64,000 bases of DNA from Microbacterium sp. zg-B96. GTDB taxonomy: Bacteria > Actinomycetota > Actinomycetes > Actinomycetales > Microbacteriaceae. The notes beneath the pieces are model-generated. The model had not been told where the DNA came from and searched no databases. It worked only from the letters and a program-made list of their open reading frames with translations. Position numbers and translations under genes: made by a program. The stretch spans positions 1,550,001-1,614,000 of the forward strand of contig NZ_CP126738.1 in the NCBI RefSeq assembly GCF_030246865.1, in the 5' to 3' direction. Of this stretch, positions 54,589-64,000 are shown in pieces; position 1 is the first letter of the stretch; each line of letters starts with the position of its first letter.

Positions 54589-55238
54589 CAGGAGGAGGTG
54601 GTGTACAGCGGCGAGATCGCCTGCAGATACCTGCGGAACAGCTCCCGCCGACGGCGGCGGATCAGCGCCGGCAGCACTCGGTACAGCGCGGACGCCGGCG
54701 CGTCGAATGCTCGCACCGTGAACCAGACCTCGTCGTTGTCGAGCCAGTCCAGCATGAACGACTCTTCGCCGCTGACGACCGAACCACCGACGGTGCCCAG
54801 GGCGAAACCGATGCGGCGGGATTCCTCGGTACAGAAGATCACCCGCAGCTCCGCGTCGGCGCGATGTCCCTTGACACGACCCTGCACGCGCACGGTGGTA
54901 CCGGGACCCACATAGGGGGTGCCGTCGGCGTCGTAGCGCTGCTCGGTCTCGTGGCGGCTCGGGGCCACCGGGGTGCCCTCGGCGTCGAAGGCGACACCGG
55001 AGTACGTCGGACCGGAAGCAGGGCGGACGTCGGACAGTTCCAGACCGGCACCGCGCAGCGGACCCCACGACAGCAGCGCGTCACCGGCGGTGTGGAAGCG
55101 GGCCTCGCCGCTGCCGATGCGCCATGACTCGTGAGCGGGGATGCTGCGCTCGGGCGGGTACTGCAGCAGATCGGACGCCTGCGTCGCCCCGACGGCGGCG
55201 TAGTCGACCGTCTCGTCCCTGAAAGTCCCGCGGCGCAT
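54588..55238 (-). CDS. DUF1990 family protein
   Basis: These 216 residues contain the DUF1990 features RIGSGEARFHTAGDALLSWG and RIGFALGTVGGSVVSGEESF, with a C-terminal amphipathic RRRRRELFRRYLQAI. The family's function is unknown. TAGGCT (minus, 55246-55251) lies 7 bases before the ATG with no ribosome site, the leaderless pattern. It is followed by hemW with a one-base overlap, so it starts a new transcript inside the lepA-hrcA block. Confidence 0.88.
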   Translation of the reverse strand: MRRGTFRDETVDYAAVGATQASDLLQYPPERSIPAHESWRIGSGEARFHTAGDALLSWGPLRGAGLELSDVRPASGPTYSGVAFDAEGTPVAPSRHETEQRYDADGTPYVGPGTTVRVQGRVKGHRADAELRVIFCTEESRRIGFALGTVGGSVVSGEESFMLDWLDNDEVWFTVRAFDAPASALYRVLPALIRRRRRELFRRYLQAISPLYTTSS

Positions 55239-55280
55239 GGGATCCAGCCTACTTCCTGGGGTTGCGTTGACGGCGTGCAG

Positions 55281-57131
55281 TTACCTCTTCTCCTTGCCCT
55301 CGATATCGCCGGAGAGGGCGGCGATGAACGCTTCCTGGGGGACTTCCACGCGGCCGACCATCTTCATGCGCTTCTTGCCCTCCTTCTGCTTCTCGAGCAG
55401 TTTGCGCTTACGGGTGATGTCACCGCCGTAGCACTTGGCCAGCACGTCCTTGCGGATCGCGCTGATGTTCTCGCGGGCGATGATGCGCGCCCCGATGGCG
55501 GCCTGGATGGGCACCTCGAACTGCTGGCGCGGGATGAGTTTGCGCAACCGCTCGGTCATCATGACGCCGTAGGCGTACGCCTTGTCGCGGTGCACGATCG
55601 AGCTGAATGCGTCGACCGCTTCACCCTGCAACAGGATGTCGACCTTGACCAGGTCGGCTTCCTGCGTGCCGGTGGGCTCGTAGTCCAGGCTCGCGTAGCC
55701 CTGCGTGCGGGATTTCAGCTGGTCGAAGAAGTCGAAGACGATCTCGCCGAGGGGCATGGTGTAACGCAGCTCCACGCGGTCCTCGCTGAGGTAGTCCATC
55801 CCCAGCAGCGAGCCGCGACGCGACTGGCACAGCTCCATGACCGTGCCGACATAGTCCTTCGGCGTGAGGATCGCGGCCTTCACCATGGGCTCGGCCACCG
55901 AAGCGACCCGCCCGTTGGGGTATTCGCTGGGGTTGGTCACGATGACCTGTTCGCCGGTGTCGGTCGTGACGTCGTAGATGACGCTCGGGGCGGTGGTGAT
56001 GAGGTCGAGTCCGAACTCGCGCGAGAGCCGCTCGGTGATGATCTCCAGGTGCAGCAGCCCCAGGAACCCGCAGCGGAAGCCGAAGCCCAGTGCGACCGAG
56101 GTCTCGGGTTCGTACTGCAGCGAGGCATCCGACAGCTTCAGCTTGTCCAGCGCCTCACGCAGGTCGCCGTAGTCGCTGCCGTCGATCGGGTAGACACCCG
56201 AGAACACCATCGGCTTGGGATCGGTGTAACCGGCGAGGGCCTCGGTTGCGGGCTTGCGCGCCGTGGTGATCGTGTCGCCCACCTTCGACAGGCGCACGTC
56301 CTTCACGCCCGTGATGAGGTAGCCCACTTCGCCCACGCCGAGTCCCTTGGTGGGTACCGGTTCGGGGTTGGAGACGCCGATCTCCAGCAGCTCGTGGGTC
56401 GCGCGGGTCGACATCATCTGGATGCGCTCGCGCGGCTCCAGCTTGCCGTCGATCATGCGCACATAGGTCACGACGCCGCGGTAGGAGTCGTACACCGAGT
56501 CGAAGATCATCGCCCGGGTCGGCGCATTCGGGTCGCCCTTGGGCGGCGGGATGTCACGCACGATGCGGTCGAGGAGTTCTTCCACGCCGACACCGGTCTT
56601 TCCGCTGACGCGCAGCACGTCGTCGGGGCTGCCGCCGATGAGTCCGGCCAGTTCCGCCGCGAACTTCTCGGGGTCTGCCGCCGGCAGGTCGATCTTGTTC
56701 AGCACCGGGATGATGTGCAGGTCGTTCTCGAGGGCGAGGTACAGGTTCGCCAGCGTCTGCGCCTCGATGCCCTGAGCGGCATCCACCAGCAGCACGGCGC
56801 CCTCGCACGCGGCGAGCGAACGGCTGACCTCGTAGGTGAAGTCGACGTGCCCGGGCGTGTCGATCATGTTCAGCGCGTAGGTCTGGTCGGCGCCCGCCCA
56901 CGGCATGCGGACAGCCTGCGACTTGATCGTGATGCCACGCTCGCGCTCGATGTCCATGCGGTCCAAGTACTGCGCACGCATGTCGCGGTCGGAGACGACG
57001 CCGGTGATTTGCAGCATGCGGTCGGCCAGCGTCGACTTGCCGTGGTCGATGTGGGCGATGATGCAGAAGTTACGGAGCTGCTCGGGCGGCGTAGCGGCGG
57101 GAGCGAGAGGCTTCAGGGCACGGGGTGACAT
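55281..57131 (-). CDS. lepA: Elongation factor 4 (LepA)
   Basis: The 616-residue translational GTPase back-translocates or remodels stalled ribosomes. [15 protein letters not shown] (G1), [10 protein letters not shown] (G2), DTPGHVDF (G3), NKIDLPAAD (G4), and the LepA-specific C-terminal domain with [20 protein letters not shown] and [20 protein letters not shown] (partly listed) are present. TAGACT lies 9 bases before the ATG, with CGAGGGGAC between, so a ribosome site and a very short leader may both apply. Confidence 0.96.
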   Translation of the reverse strand: MSPRALKPLAPAATPPEQLRNFCIIAHIDHGKSTLADRMLQITGVVSDRDMRAQYLDRMDIERERGITIKSQAVRMPWAGADQTYALNMIDTPGHVDFTYEVSRSLAACEGAVLLVDAAQGIEAQTLANLYLALENDLHIIPVLNKIDLPAADPEKFAAELAGLIGGSPDDVLRVSGKTGVGVEELLDRIVRDIPPPKGDPNAPTRAMIFDSVYDSYRGVVTYVRMIDGKLEPRERIQMMSTRATHELLEIGVSNPEPVPTKGLGVGEVGYLITGVKDVRLSKVGDTITTARKPATEALAGYTDPKPMVFSGVYPIDGSDYGDLREALDKLKLSDASLQYEPETSVALGFGFRCGFLGLLHLEIITERLSREFGLDLITTAPSVIYDVTTDTGEQVIVTNPSEYPNGRVASVAEPMVKAAILTPKDYVGTVMELCQSRRGSLLGMDYLSEDRVELRYTMPLGEIVFDFFDQLKSRTQGYASLDYEPTGTQEADLVKVDILLQGEAVDAFSSIVHRDKAYAYGVMMTERLRKLIPRQQFEVPIQAAIGARIIARENISAIRKDVLAKCYGGDITRKRKLLEKQKEGKKRMKMVGRVEVPQEAFIAALSGDIEGKEKR

Positions 57132-57361
57132 GTCCCCTCGAGTCTACCGGCGCCCGGCTGAGCCTGAGTCGGTGCATCGGTACCTGCTTGGCGGAGGGGG
57201 AGTTTAGGGGAGCTTGCCGCTGACACGCCAGCAAATGCCCGGTGAGAAAGAGTTAACCAAATTGCCTCTTGCCGAAGGTAACGATTGCACCGAATGCTCA
57301 GTACGGCGGACGGTGTCTGCGCGAATCCCCCCAACGCGCCCGAACCGCTCGGGAGATCACC

Positions 57362-60300
57362 GTGACGCACCGCACCCACCCCCGCCCTGCGCGCCGCCCC
57401 ATTGCCGTCGTCGCGGCCTTCGCGACCGCCGCTGCCGGGTTGACCTTCGCGCCAGCGGCCGCGCACGCCGCCGTCACGGTCGACGCCCCCGTCGTCATCT
57501 CGGAGGTGTACGGCGGTGGCGGCAACGCCGGCGGCGCGTTCAACCGGGACTTCATCGAACTGGCGAACGTGTCGGATGCCGCGGTGGACCTGTCCGGCTA
57601 CAGCGTGCAGTACGCCTCCGCCACGGGCGGCAACTGGCAGGTGACGGCGCTGAGCGGCGTCACCCTGCCCGCCGGCGCGCAGCTGCTGATCGGGCAGGCG
57701 ACCGGGGCGGATGCGACGCAGCCCGGATTCACCGCGGACGTGGAAGGCGCCATCGCGCTCAGCGGATCACAGGGCAAGGTCGCCCTGGTGTCGGCGCAGA
57801 CACCGCTGTCCGGCTCCACCGGGCTGGTGGACCTGCCCGAAGTGGTCGACTTCGTCGGCTGGGGCGCGGCCAACCACTTCGCAGGCACCGCCGCTGCTCC
57901 CGCGACCGGAAATTCCCAAAGCGTCAGCAGGAACGCGGAGTTCTCCCACACCGCCGACAACGCCGCCGACTTCGCCCTGGCCACCCCCACCCCCGTCGGA
58001 CGAGGCGGAACCGACCCCGACCCAGAGCCGGAGCCCGAGCCGGAGGTCGTCGCGATCGCGGAGATCCAGGGAACGGCCGACGTCTCCCCGCTGGCCGGGC
58101 GTACCGTCATCACGAGCGGTGTCGTGACGGCCCACTACCCCTCCGGCGGGTACAACGGGTACGTCATCCAGACCCCCGGCACCGGTGGCACGCTGGATCA
58201 GGCGACCCACGTGGCATCCCACGCCGTGTTCGTGTACGCGCCGGAGGCATCCGGTGAGGTCGCGCTGGGAGACACCGTGCAGGTCACCGGCGTCGTGTCC
58301 GAATTCGACGGTCTCACCGAGATCACCGTCGCGCCCGGCGCGGCGACGAAGCTCGCCCCCGCCGCGGCACCGACCCCGGCCACCGTCGGCTGGCCCGGTG
58401 CCGCCGCTCAGCGCGAAGCGCTGGAATCCATGCTCGTGGCCCCGCAGGGCGCGTTCACCGTCACCAACACCTACAACACCGGCCAATACGGCGAGGTCGG
58501 GCTCGCGGCAGGGGCCACGCCGCTGCGTCAGCCGACGGATGCCGCTCGCCCCGGTTCCGCCGAGGCGGCCGCGATCGCCGCCGACAACGCCGCCCGCGCC
58601 GTGACACTCGACGACGGGGCCAGCCGGAACTTCCTCAGCGCCGCCAACAGTGCGCTCACCCCCGCCTACGTGTCGCTGGTCGAGCCGGTCGTCGTCGGCG
58701 GGACCGCGACGCTCACCGCGCCGGTCATCGTGGACTACCGCAACAACACGTGGAAGTTCAACACCCCCACGCCGCTGGCCGGCGACGGCTCCGGCACTGA
58801 CGGCGTCGTGTTCACCAACCCCCGCACCGCCGCCCCCGAGTCCGTCGGCGGCGACCTGTCGATCGCGTCCTTCAACGTGCTCAACTACTTCACGACCCTC
58901 GGCACCGAGAACGCCTCCTGTGTCGCGTACACCGACCGGTTCGGCGACGGCGTCACGGTGCGCGAAGGCTGCGACCAGCGCGGGGCGTGGGATGCCGAGG
59001 ATCTGGCACGCCAGCAGGCGAAGATCGTCGCCGCCATCGAGCAACTCGACGCCGACGTGGTGGGCCTGATGGAGATCGAGAACTCCGCTGCCCTCGGCGA
59101 GCAGGCCGACGAGGCCACCGCGACCCTCGTGACCGCTCTCAACGACGCGGCGGGCCAGGACACGTGGGCGTACGTCCCGTCGTCCACCGAGCTACCCGAT
59201 CCCGCCGGGCAGGACGTCATCACGAACGCGATCATCTACCAGCCCGCCGCCGTCTCCCCCGTCGGCGCCGCGCGCGCCCTGGGCGACGAGAGCGGCGACG
59301 ACCAGGCGTTCGGCAACGCCCGCGAACCCATCGCGCAGGTGTTCGAACCCGCCGACGGCGGCGAGCCGTTCCTGTTCGTCGTCAACCACTTCAAGTCGAA
59401 GGGTTCCGCAGGCCCGTGGCCCGGCGACGCCGACAGCGGCGACGGACAGGGCGCGTCGAACGAATCCCGCGTGCGCCAGGCCACCGCGCTGCGCGACTGG
59501 GTGGCACAGATCCAGGGCGACGTCGAAGCCGTGGCCCTCGTCGGCGACTTCAACTCCTACGGCCAGGAAGACCCGCTGCACGTGCTCTACGAAGCCGGCT
59601 ACGTCAGCGCCGAGCAGGCGTTCGGCGTGACCACGCAGTCGTACAGCTTCTCCGGACTATCGGGATCGCTCGACCACGTGCTGCTGAACGACGAGGCACG
59701 GGGGCGCGCCAGCGGCGCCGACATCTGGAACATCAACTCCGGCGAGGCGCTGTCACTGGAGTACAGCCGCTTCCGCTCCCACGGCACCGAGTTCTACGCC
59801 GACGACGTCTACCGCTCCAGCGATCACGACCCGATCAAGGTCGGACTCAGCGCGGATGCCGCGCCGGTCGCGCTGACCCTGCTGGGGATCAACGACTTCC
59901 ACGGTCGCATCGACGCCAACACCGTGAAGTTCGCCGGCACCGTGGAGCAGTTGCGCGATGCGGCATCCGGACCGGTGCTGTTCCTGTCGTCGGGTGACAA
60001 CATCGGCGCGTCGCTGTTCGCCTCGTCGATCGCGCAGGACCAGCCGACGATCGATGTGCTCAACGCGCTGGAACTGGACAGCAGCGCCGTCGGAAACCAC
60101 GAGTTCGACCGCGGTTGGGCAGACCTCGAAGGGCGCGTGCAGGACGCATTCGACGCCCCGCAGCTGGGCGCGAACGTCTACCTCGCCGGCACCGAGACTC
60201 CCGCGCTGCCGGAGTACTCGCTGCACGAGGCGGATGGTCTCACCGTCGGCGTGATCGGCGCCGTCACCGAGGAGACCCCGTCGCTGGTCTCGCCCGCCGG

Positions 60301-62077
60301 CATCACGGCGCTGGAGTTCGGCGACCCCGTCGAGGCGGTCAACCGCGTCGCGGCCGAGCTATCAGACGGCGATGCCGCCAACGGCGAGGCCGACGTGCTC
60401 GTGGCGCTCTATCACGAGGGTGCCGGTGCCGGCACGCCCGACGGCTCGACGCTCGAGGAGGAACTCGCCGCCGGTGGACCGTTCGCTGCCCTGGTGAACG
60501 ACACCACCGCCGACGTGGACGCGATCTTCACGGGACACACCCACAAGGAATACGCGTGGTCGGCGCCGATCCCCGGCACCGACCGCACCCGCCCCGTGGT
60601 GCAGACCGGCTCCTACGGCGCCCGCATCGGCGAGATCACACTGACGGTGGATGCCGCCACCGGCGAGGTCGCCGCGCACACCGAGCGCAATGTCCCGCGC
60701 ACCACGGTCGATGACGCGGTGCTCATTGCGCAGTACCCGCGGGTGGCGGAGGTCGACGGGATCGTGGATGCCGCAATCGCCGCCGCCGCAGAGGTCGGCA
60801 ACACCGCCGTCGGTGAAGTCGCCGCCGACATCACCACGGCGCACGCCGGCGGATCGTTCGTGAACGGGGTGTGGACCGGTGGCACCCGCGACGACCGGGC
60901 GTCGGAGTCGGCGCTGGGCAACACCGTCGCGAACATGCTGCGCGATTCGCTCGCGGACCTCCCCGATGGTGCCGTCATCGGCGTCACCAACCCGGGTGGG
61001 CTGCGCGCCGAACTGTGGGACACCCAAGCGGAGTTCCAGGGGACCGCGGTGCCGGGCCTCCCAGACGGCACCGTGTCGTTCTCGCAGGCCAACGCGGTGC
61101 TGCCGTTCAACAACACGCTGGGGCTCGTGACGCTGACCGGCGAACAGTTCGTCACGATGCTTGAGCAGCAGTGGCAGACCAACGCCGACGGCACCATCCC
61201 GCAGCGGCCGTATCTGCAGGTGGGACTTTCCGACAACGTCACCTACACGTTCGACCCGGCGCTACCCGCAGGCCAGCGCATCACCTCGGTCACCATCGAC
61301 GGCCAGCCGCTGGACCCGGCGGGCGAGTACCGCATCGGCACGTTCTCGTTCCTCGCCGCCGGGGGTGACAACTTCCGGGTCTTCACCGAAGGCACCGGAT
61401 ACGTCGACACCGGGCTGCAGGACTACGAGGCGTGGGTGGACTACATCGCCGACAACTCAGCGCTGACCCCGTCGTTCGCCAAGCACGCCGTACAGGTCAG
61501 CGGGGTGCCCGAGACGGTGGATCCCGGCGCCGCAGTGCAGTTCTCGGTGGCGGGGCTCAACCTCACCAGCCGGGGCGCGCCGGAGAACACCACCCTGTCG
61601 GTGTCACTGGGCGACACCGTGCTCGGTGAGGTACCCGTCGGCGAGGGAGCGGCGACCGTCGCGGTGACCCTCCCGGCGGATCTGCCCGCCGGGGCGGCAG
61701 CGCTGACCCTCACCGCCCAGCCGTCCGGAACCGTCGCGACCGTGCCGATCGAGGTCACCGACACCGTCGAGCAGGCCCAGACCACGACGCGCCTGGTGCC
61801 GCTGCTGCCGGTGCACGTCAACCGGTTCCTGCCCACGACGCTCGTCGCGTACGTGCAGCAGGACGGCGGGCGTCCCGACGGCGTGGTCGAATTCCGCAGG
61901 GGCGGCGCCGACGGTGCGATCGTGGGGACCGCCACCGTGCGCAACGGGCTGGCAAGCCTGCGACTGGGCACCCTCAGCCGCGGCATCCACTCCTACACGG
62001 CGGTGTTCGTGCCGAAGGACACCGTCGCCGTGGCCGGCTCGACCAGCCGCAGTGCCACCGTCAGGGTCATCGGCTGA
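57362..62077 (+). CDS. Large secreted ExeM/NucH-type nuclease fused to 5'-nucleotidase
   Basis: This 1571-residue exported protein has a signal peptide (about 1-35, ending AAAHA), a lamin-tail domain (about 43-170), an OB-fold YhcR-like region (about 234-330), and an ExeM/NucH endonuclease/exonuclease/phosphatase domain (about 499-825) with LMEIENS, VNHFKSKG, GDFNSYGQEDP and SDHDPIKVG. A 5'-nucleotidase unit (about 836-1375) follows, with NDFHGRID, SSGDN, GNHEFDRG and GHTHKEYAW, then an Ig-like domain (about 1475-1571). It should degrade extracellular DNA and dephosphorylate the nucleotides. GTG start with GGGAG 8 bases upstream. No sortase or membrane anchor is seen at the C-terminus. Confidence 0.93.
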   Translation: MTHRTHPRPARRPIAVVAAFATAAAGLTFAPAAAHAAVTVDAPVVISEVYGGGGNAGGAFNRDFIELANVSDAAVDLSGYSVQYASATGGNWQVTALSGVTLPAGAQLLIGQATGADATQPGFTADVEGAIALSGSQGKVALVSAQTPLSGSTGLVDLPEVVDFVGWGAANHFAGTAAAPATGNSQSVSRNAEFSHTADNAADFALATPTPVGRGGTDPDPEPEPEPEVVAIAEIQGTADVSPLAGRTVITSGVVTAHYPSGGYNGYVIQTPGTGGTLDQATHVASHAVFVYAPEASGEVALGDTVQVTGVVSEFDGLTEITVAPGAATKLAPAAAPTPATVGWPGAAAQREALESMLVAPQGAFTVTNTYNTGQYGEVGLAAGATPLRQPTDAARPGSAEAAAIAADNAARAVTLDDGASRNFLSAANSALTPAYVSLVEPVVVGGTATLTAPVIVDYRNNTWKFNTPTPLAGDGSGTDGVVFTNPRTAAPESVGGDLSIASFNVLNYFTTLGTENASCVAYTDRFGDGVTVREGCDQRGAWDAEDLARQQAKIVAAIEQLDADVVGLMEIENSAALGEQADEATATLVTALNDAAGQDTWAYVPSSTELPDPAGQDVITNAIIYQPAAVSPVGAARALGDESGDDQAFGNAREPIAQVFEPADGGEPFLFVVNHFKSKGSAGPWPGDADSGDGQGASNESRVRQATALRDWVAQIQGDVEAVALVGDFNSYGQEDPLHVLYEAGYVSAEQAFGVTTQSYSFSGLSGSLDHVLLNDEARGRASGADIWNINSGEALSLEYSRFRSHGTEFYADDVYRSSDHDPIKVGLSADAAPVALTLLGINDFHGRIDANTVKFAGTVEQLRDAASGPVLFLSSGDNIGASLFASSIAQDQPTIDVLNALELDSSAVGNHEFDRGWADLEGRVQDAFDAPQLGANVYLAGTETPALPEYSLHEADGLTVGVIGAVTEETPSLVSPAGITALEFGDPVEAVNRVAAELSDGDAANGEADVLVALYHEGAGAGTPDGSTLEEELAAGGPFAALVNDTTADVDAIFTGHTHKEYAWSAPIPGTDRTRPVVQTGSYGARIGEITLTVDAATGEVAAHTERNVPRTTVDDAVLIAQYPRVAEVDGIVDAAIAAAAEVGNTAVGEVAADITTAHAGGSFVNGVWTGGTRDDRASESALGNTVANMLRDSLADLPDGAVIGVTNPGGLRAELWDTQAEFQGTAVPGLPDGTVSFSQANAVLPFNNTLGLVTLTGEQFVTMLEQQWQTNADGTIPQRPYLQVGLSDNVTYTFDPALPAGQRITSVTIDGQPLDPAGEYRIGTFSFLAAGGDNFRVFTEGTGYVDTGLQDYEAWVDYIADNSALTPSFAKHAVQVSGVPETVDPGAAVQFSVAGLNLTSRGAPENTTLSVSLGDTVLGEVPVGEGAATVAVTLPADLPAGAAALTLTAQPSGTVATVPIEVTDTVEQAQTTTRLVPLLPVHVNRFLPTTLVAYVQQDGGRPDGVVEFRRGGADGAIVGTATVRNGLASLRLGTLSRGIHSYTAVFVPKDTVAVAGSTSRSATVRVIG

Positions 62078-62148
62078 CGGTTCAGCCGGCCGGCGGTGGG
62101 GGGCAGCCCGAAGTCCCTCACCGCACGGTCGACTCGTAGGCTGAACCC

Positions 62149-62883
62149 ATGACGGTGCAGGTCGTTTTCGTACACGGGATCCGCACGTCGGCGAGCATGT
62201 GGCGCGCCCAGGTGGACTACCTCACGGCGCGGGGGGTGGCGGCACGCCCGCTGGACCTGCCCGGCCATGGCACCCGCATGGCCGAGACGTTCACGCTGGA
62301 GGGCGCCTTCGCCACCATCGACGACGCGGTACGCGATGCCGCGACGCGGGGACCGGTGCTGCTGGTGGGCCACTCCATGGGCGGGCTGTTGGCCACCGAA
62401 TACGCCGGCAGCGAGGACCGCCCGCCGCTGGATGGTCTCGTGGGGGCCTCGTGCACTGCGATCCCGCGCGGGGTGGGGCTGGCCGCCTACCGGCTGCTCG
62501 CCCGCGGGTTCGACGCGCTCCCGGGTCGGGGCATGTGGTTCACCCGGCGGATGCTCGCCCGCACCCTGCCGCCGGAGACCCGGGAGGACTTCGGAGCCGG
62601 CGGCTACGCCCTCGACGCGCAGGACGTCGCGATGCGGAGTCTGTCGGTGCTCGATCTGCTCGCGGCGCTGCGGCGCATCGAGGTGCCCACCTGGTTCGTC
62701 AACGGACAGTACGACCAGCTGCGGGTCAATGAGCGGCTCTTCACCACCCTGGTGCCGCACGCCGAACTGATCGTCGTGCCGCGCACCACCCACCTGGTGA
62801 CGGCGATGCGGCCCGGGGTGTTCAACGCAGTGCTCGGACTCGCCGTGGCGACTATCGAACGAGGCGCACCCGGGCCGTCATGA
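62149..62883 (+). CDS. Alpha/beta hydrolase
   Basis: The 244-residue serine hydrolase starts VQVVFVHGIRTSASMW (oxyanion-hole HG), has the nucleophile elbow VGHSMGGLL (Ser near 81), acid Asp in NGQYDQLR and catalytic His in RTTHLVTA. The substrate is unknown; lipase, esterase and lactonase are all possible. TAGGCT at 62137-62142 lies exactly 6 bases before ATG (leaderless pattern). Its last 32 bases overlap the end of the convergent MFS transporter gene. Confidence 0.9.
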   Translation: MTVQVVFVHGIRTSASMWRAQVDYLTARGVAARPLDLPGHGTRMAETFTLEGAFATIDDAVRDAATRGPVLLVGHSMGGLLATEYAGSEDRPPLDGLVGASCTAIPRGVGLAAYRLLARGFDALPGRGMWFTRRMLARTLPPETREDFGAGGYALDAQDVAMRSLSVLDLLAALRRIEVPTWFVNGQYDQLRVNERLFTTLVPHAELIVVPRTTHLVTAMRPGVFNAVLGLAVATIERGAPGPS

Positions 62884-64000
62884 CGGCGCCGGCCACCGAG
62901 AACGCCCCCGCCGCGGCGAACAGGAGCCAGAACCCGCCGACCGCCGCCACCAGCAGCGCGCCCAGGAGTGGCCCGAGCAGCTGGCCGAGGTTCGCTGAGA
63001 CGTTGACGATGCCGAGATCGCGGGCGTGGTCGGCGGCGGTCGGCAGCAGATCGGCGGCCAGCGCCAGCCCCACGGACGTGAATGCGCCATACCCGAGACC
63101 CAGCAGGGCGCCGGCGACGAGCGTGGTCTCATACGTCGGCGCGACGGCCAGCAGCAGCGCGGCGACGGCCTGCACGAGCGCGGATGCCACCACGATCCCG
63201 GTGCGGCGGTGCGTGCGGTCGGACACCCAGCCGCCGGCCACGGAGGCGACCACGACGAACACCGTGTAGACGAGGATCAGCAGCAGCAGGTCGTACTCCG
63301 CGTCCGTCGGATGCCGGTGCAGGCCGTAGATCAAGAAGAACAGCAGCAGGGCGGTGCCGAGCCCGTTGCCGATGTTCACGAAGAGGCGGCCGGCGAGCAT
63401 CCAGGTGAAGTCGCGATCGCGCAGTGCCACCAGGCGCCCGGCCCACGACGTCTTGGCCATGGGCGGGATCTCGACGGCCGGGTCGGGCAGCAGGACCGCC
63501 GCCGCGGTGCCGAGCACGGCCATGAGCACCGCGAGCAGCAGGTAACCGGCAACGATGTCCAGCTCGAACAGGGCGATGACCCCCACTCCGACCACCAGGC
63601 CCAGCGCCTGGGCCGAGCCCACCGCGGCCGACGCGGTCCCGCGCTGGTCGGTGAGCTGGTCGGCGATGAGAGCGGTGAACGCGGCGGATGCCGTGGCGAA
63701 CCCGACCGACACTCCGATCCACGAGATCCCGATCAGCCAGGGTCCGTCGGCGAACGCGGTCGCCACCAGCGCCGCCGCGGCGAGCCAGCTGCCGCCCAGT
63801 GCCCAGGGCCGACGGCGGCCGATGCGCGAGCGCGTGCGGTCGGACAGCGCACCGGCCAGCGGCCCCACCACGATGGCCGCCACTCCCCCGGCGGCCAGAA
63901 CGAGCCCCGACCAGATGACCCCCGAGATCCAGCCGTCGGCGTCGTCGGGCGTGTCCAGCTGCAGCGGCAGCAACAGCTGCACTGGGACGAGCTGCACCGC
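62852..64000 (-). CDS. MFS transporter, N-terminus outside window
   Basis: At least 382 residues, with about ten membrane helices and the MFS loop motif LAGALSDRTRSRIGRRRPWALGG (partly listed) between helices 2 and 3, and GGWVSDRTHRRTG at the equivalent place in the second half. The GRRRPW stretch is typical of the sugar/cation symporter (GPH/MelB-like) and macrolide-exporter-like groups; the substrate is unknown. The frame is open at the right edge, so the gene probably starts beyond 64000; a GTG at 63997 is not a convincing start. It overlaps the alpha/beta hydrolase gene tail to tail by 32 bases. Confidence 0.87.
   Translation of the reverse strand, partial: AVQLVPVQLLLPLQLDTPDDADGWISGVIWSGLVLAAGGVAAIVVGPLAGALSDRTRSRIGRRRPWALGGSWLAAAALVATAFADGPWLIGISWIGVSVGFATASAAFTALIADQLTDQRGTASAAVGSAQALGLVVGVGVIALFELDIVAGYLLLAVLMAVLGTAAAVLLPDPAVEIPPMAKTSWAGRLVALRDRDFTWMLAGRLFVNIGNGLGTALLLFFLIYGLHRHPTDAEYDLLLLILVYTVFVVVASVAGGWVSDRTHRRTGIVVASALVQAVAALLLAVAPTYETTLVAGALLGLGYGAFTSVGLALAADLLPTAADHARDLGIVNVSANLGQLLGPLLGALLVAAVGGFWLLFAAAGAFSVAGAVMTARVRLVR

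Overview
The window is high-G+C chromosomal DNA from an actinobacterium of the Microbacteriaceae type, probably Microbacterium or a close relative. Support comes from gene content and order: a glnA2-glnE operon, polyphosphate glucokinase beside a class A RNase P RNA, a PucR-type regulator followed by fabD-fabH-acpP-fabF, a two-lipoyl-domain SucB after Lpd, DUF4191/DUF3145/DUF4012/DUF2975/DUF1990 proteins, and a DUF222-HNH gene. The assignment is inferred from recognised families; no search was run. Almost everything is core genome and densely packed, with many 1-4 base stop/start overlaps.

Layout. 1-3.4 kb: end of pepA, then lpd and sucB (2-oxoacid dehydrogenase E3 and E2). 3.4-6.3 kb: a membrane protein of unknown function, a DUF4191 protein and an RDD protein. 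6.4-13.5 kb: nitrogen assimilation, with glnA behind a GlnR-like box, and glnE, glnA2 and a small protein on the other strand. 13.5-17.3 kb: ppgK, rnpB, a surface protein with a sortase-like tail and a DUF4012 protein. 17.3-19.9 kb: a PolA-like polymerase, a zinc-ribbon protein and tRNA-Val. 20.1-27.7 kb: aceE, a FasR-like regulator and the FAS-II genes, so acetyl-CoA production and fatty acid synthesis are adjacent. 27.8-32.8 kb: DUF3145, tRNA-Met, a DMT transporter, def, a DUF2975/Xre pair, a frameshifted HNH gene and tRNA-Asn. 32.8-40.9 kb: an orphan ABC ATPase, dnaG-dgt-dusB, a glutathione peroxidase, a DsbA/FrnE-like protein, uppS and recO. 40.9-45.1 kb: a TRIC channel, leuA with a leader peptide, and two lipoproteins. 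45.1-57.1 kb (minus strand): the conserved lepA/hemW and hrcA-dnaJ-rsmE-HIT-phoH-ybeY-corC-era block. 57.4-64 kb: a very large secreted nuclease/nucleotidase, an alpha/beta hydrolase and a partial MFS transporter.

Main observations. (1) A Firmicutes-type bile salt hydrolase gene (45990-46964) sits between corC and era, and its stop codon overlaps the place where era should start. The full-length era frame then has no ATG, GTG or TTG; it begins at ATT or at an internal GTG directly before the P-loop. (2) leuA has a 17-residue leader peptide with four consecutive Leu codons followed by a perfect 10-bp inverted repeat, which looks like ribosome-mediated attenuation. (3) A four-half-site GlnR-like box lies between glnA and the RDD gene. 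(4) About 15 genes have a TANNNT-like -10 hexamer 6-7 bases before the start codon, so leaderless mRNAs look common. (5) Candidate operators lie before fabD, the DUF2975/Xre pair and the DUF3145 gene, and a CIRCE element lies before hrcA. (6) There is a frameshifted HNH gene, an ABC ATPase with Asn in place of the H-loop His, and two intergenic repeat clusters. No CRISPR array, insertion sequence or prophage was seen. No gene-free stretch exceeds about 300 bases once rnpB and the tRNAs are counted.
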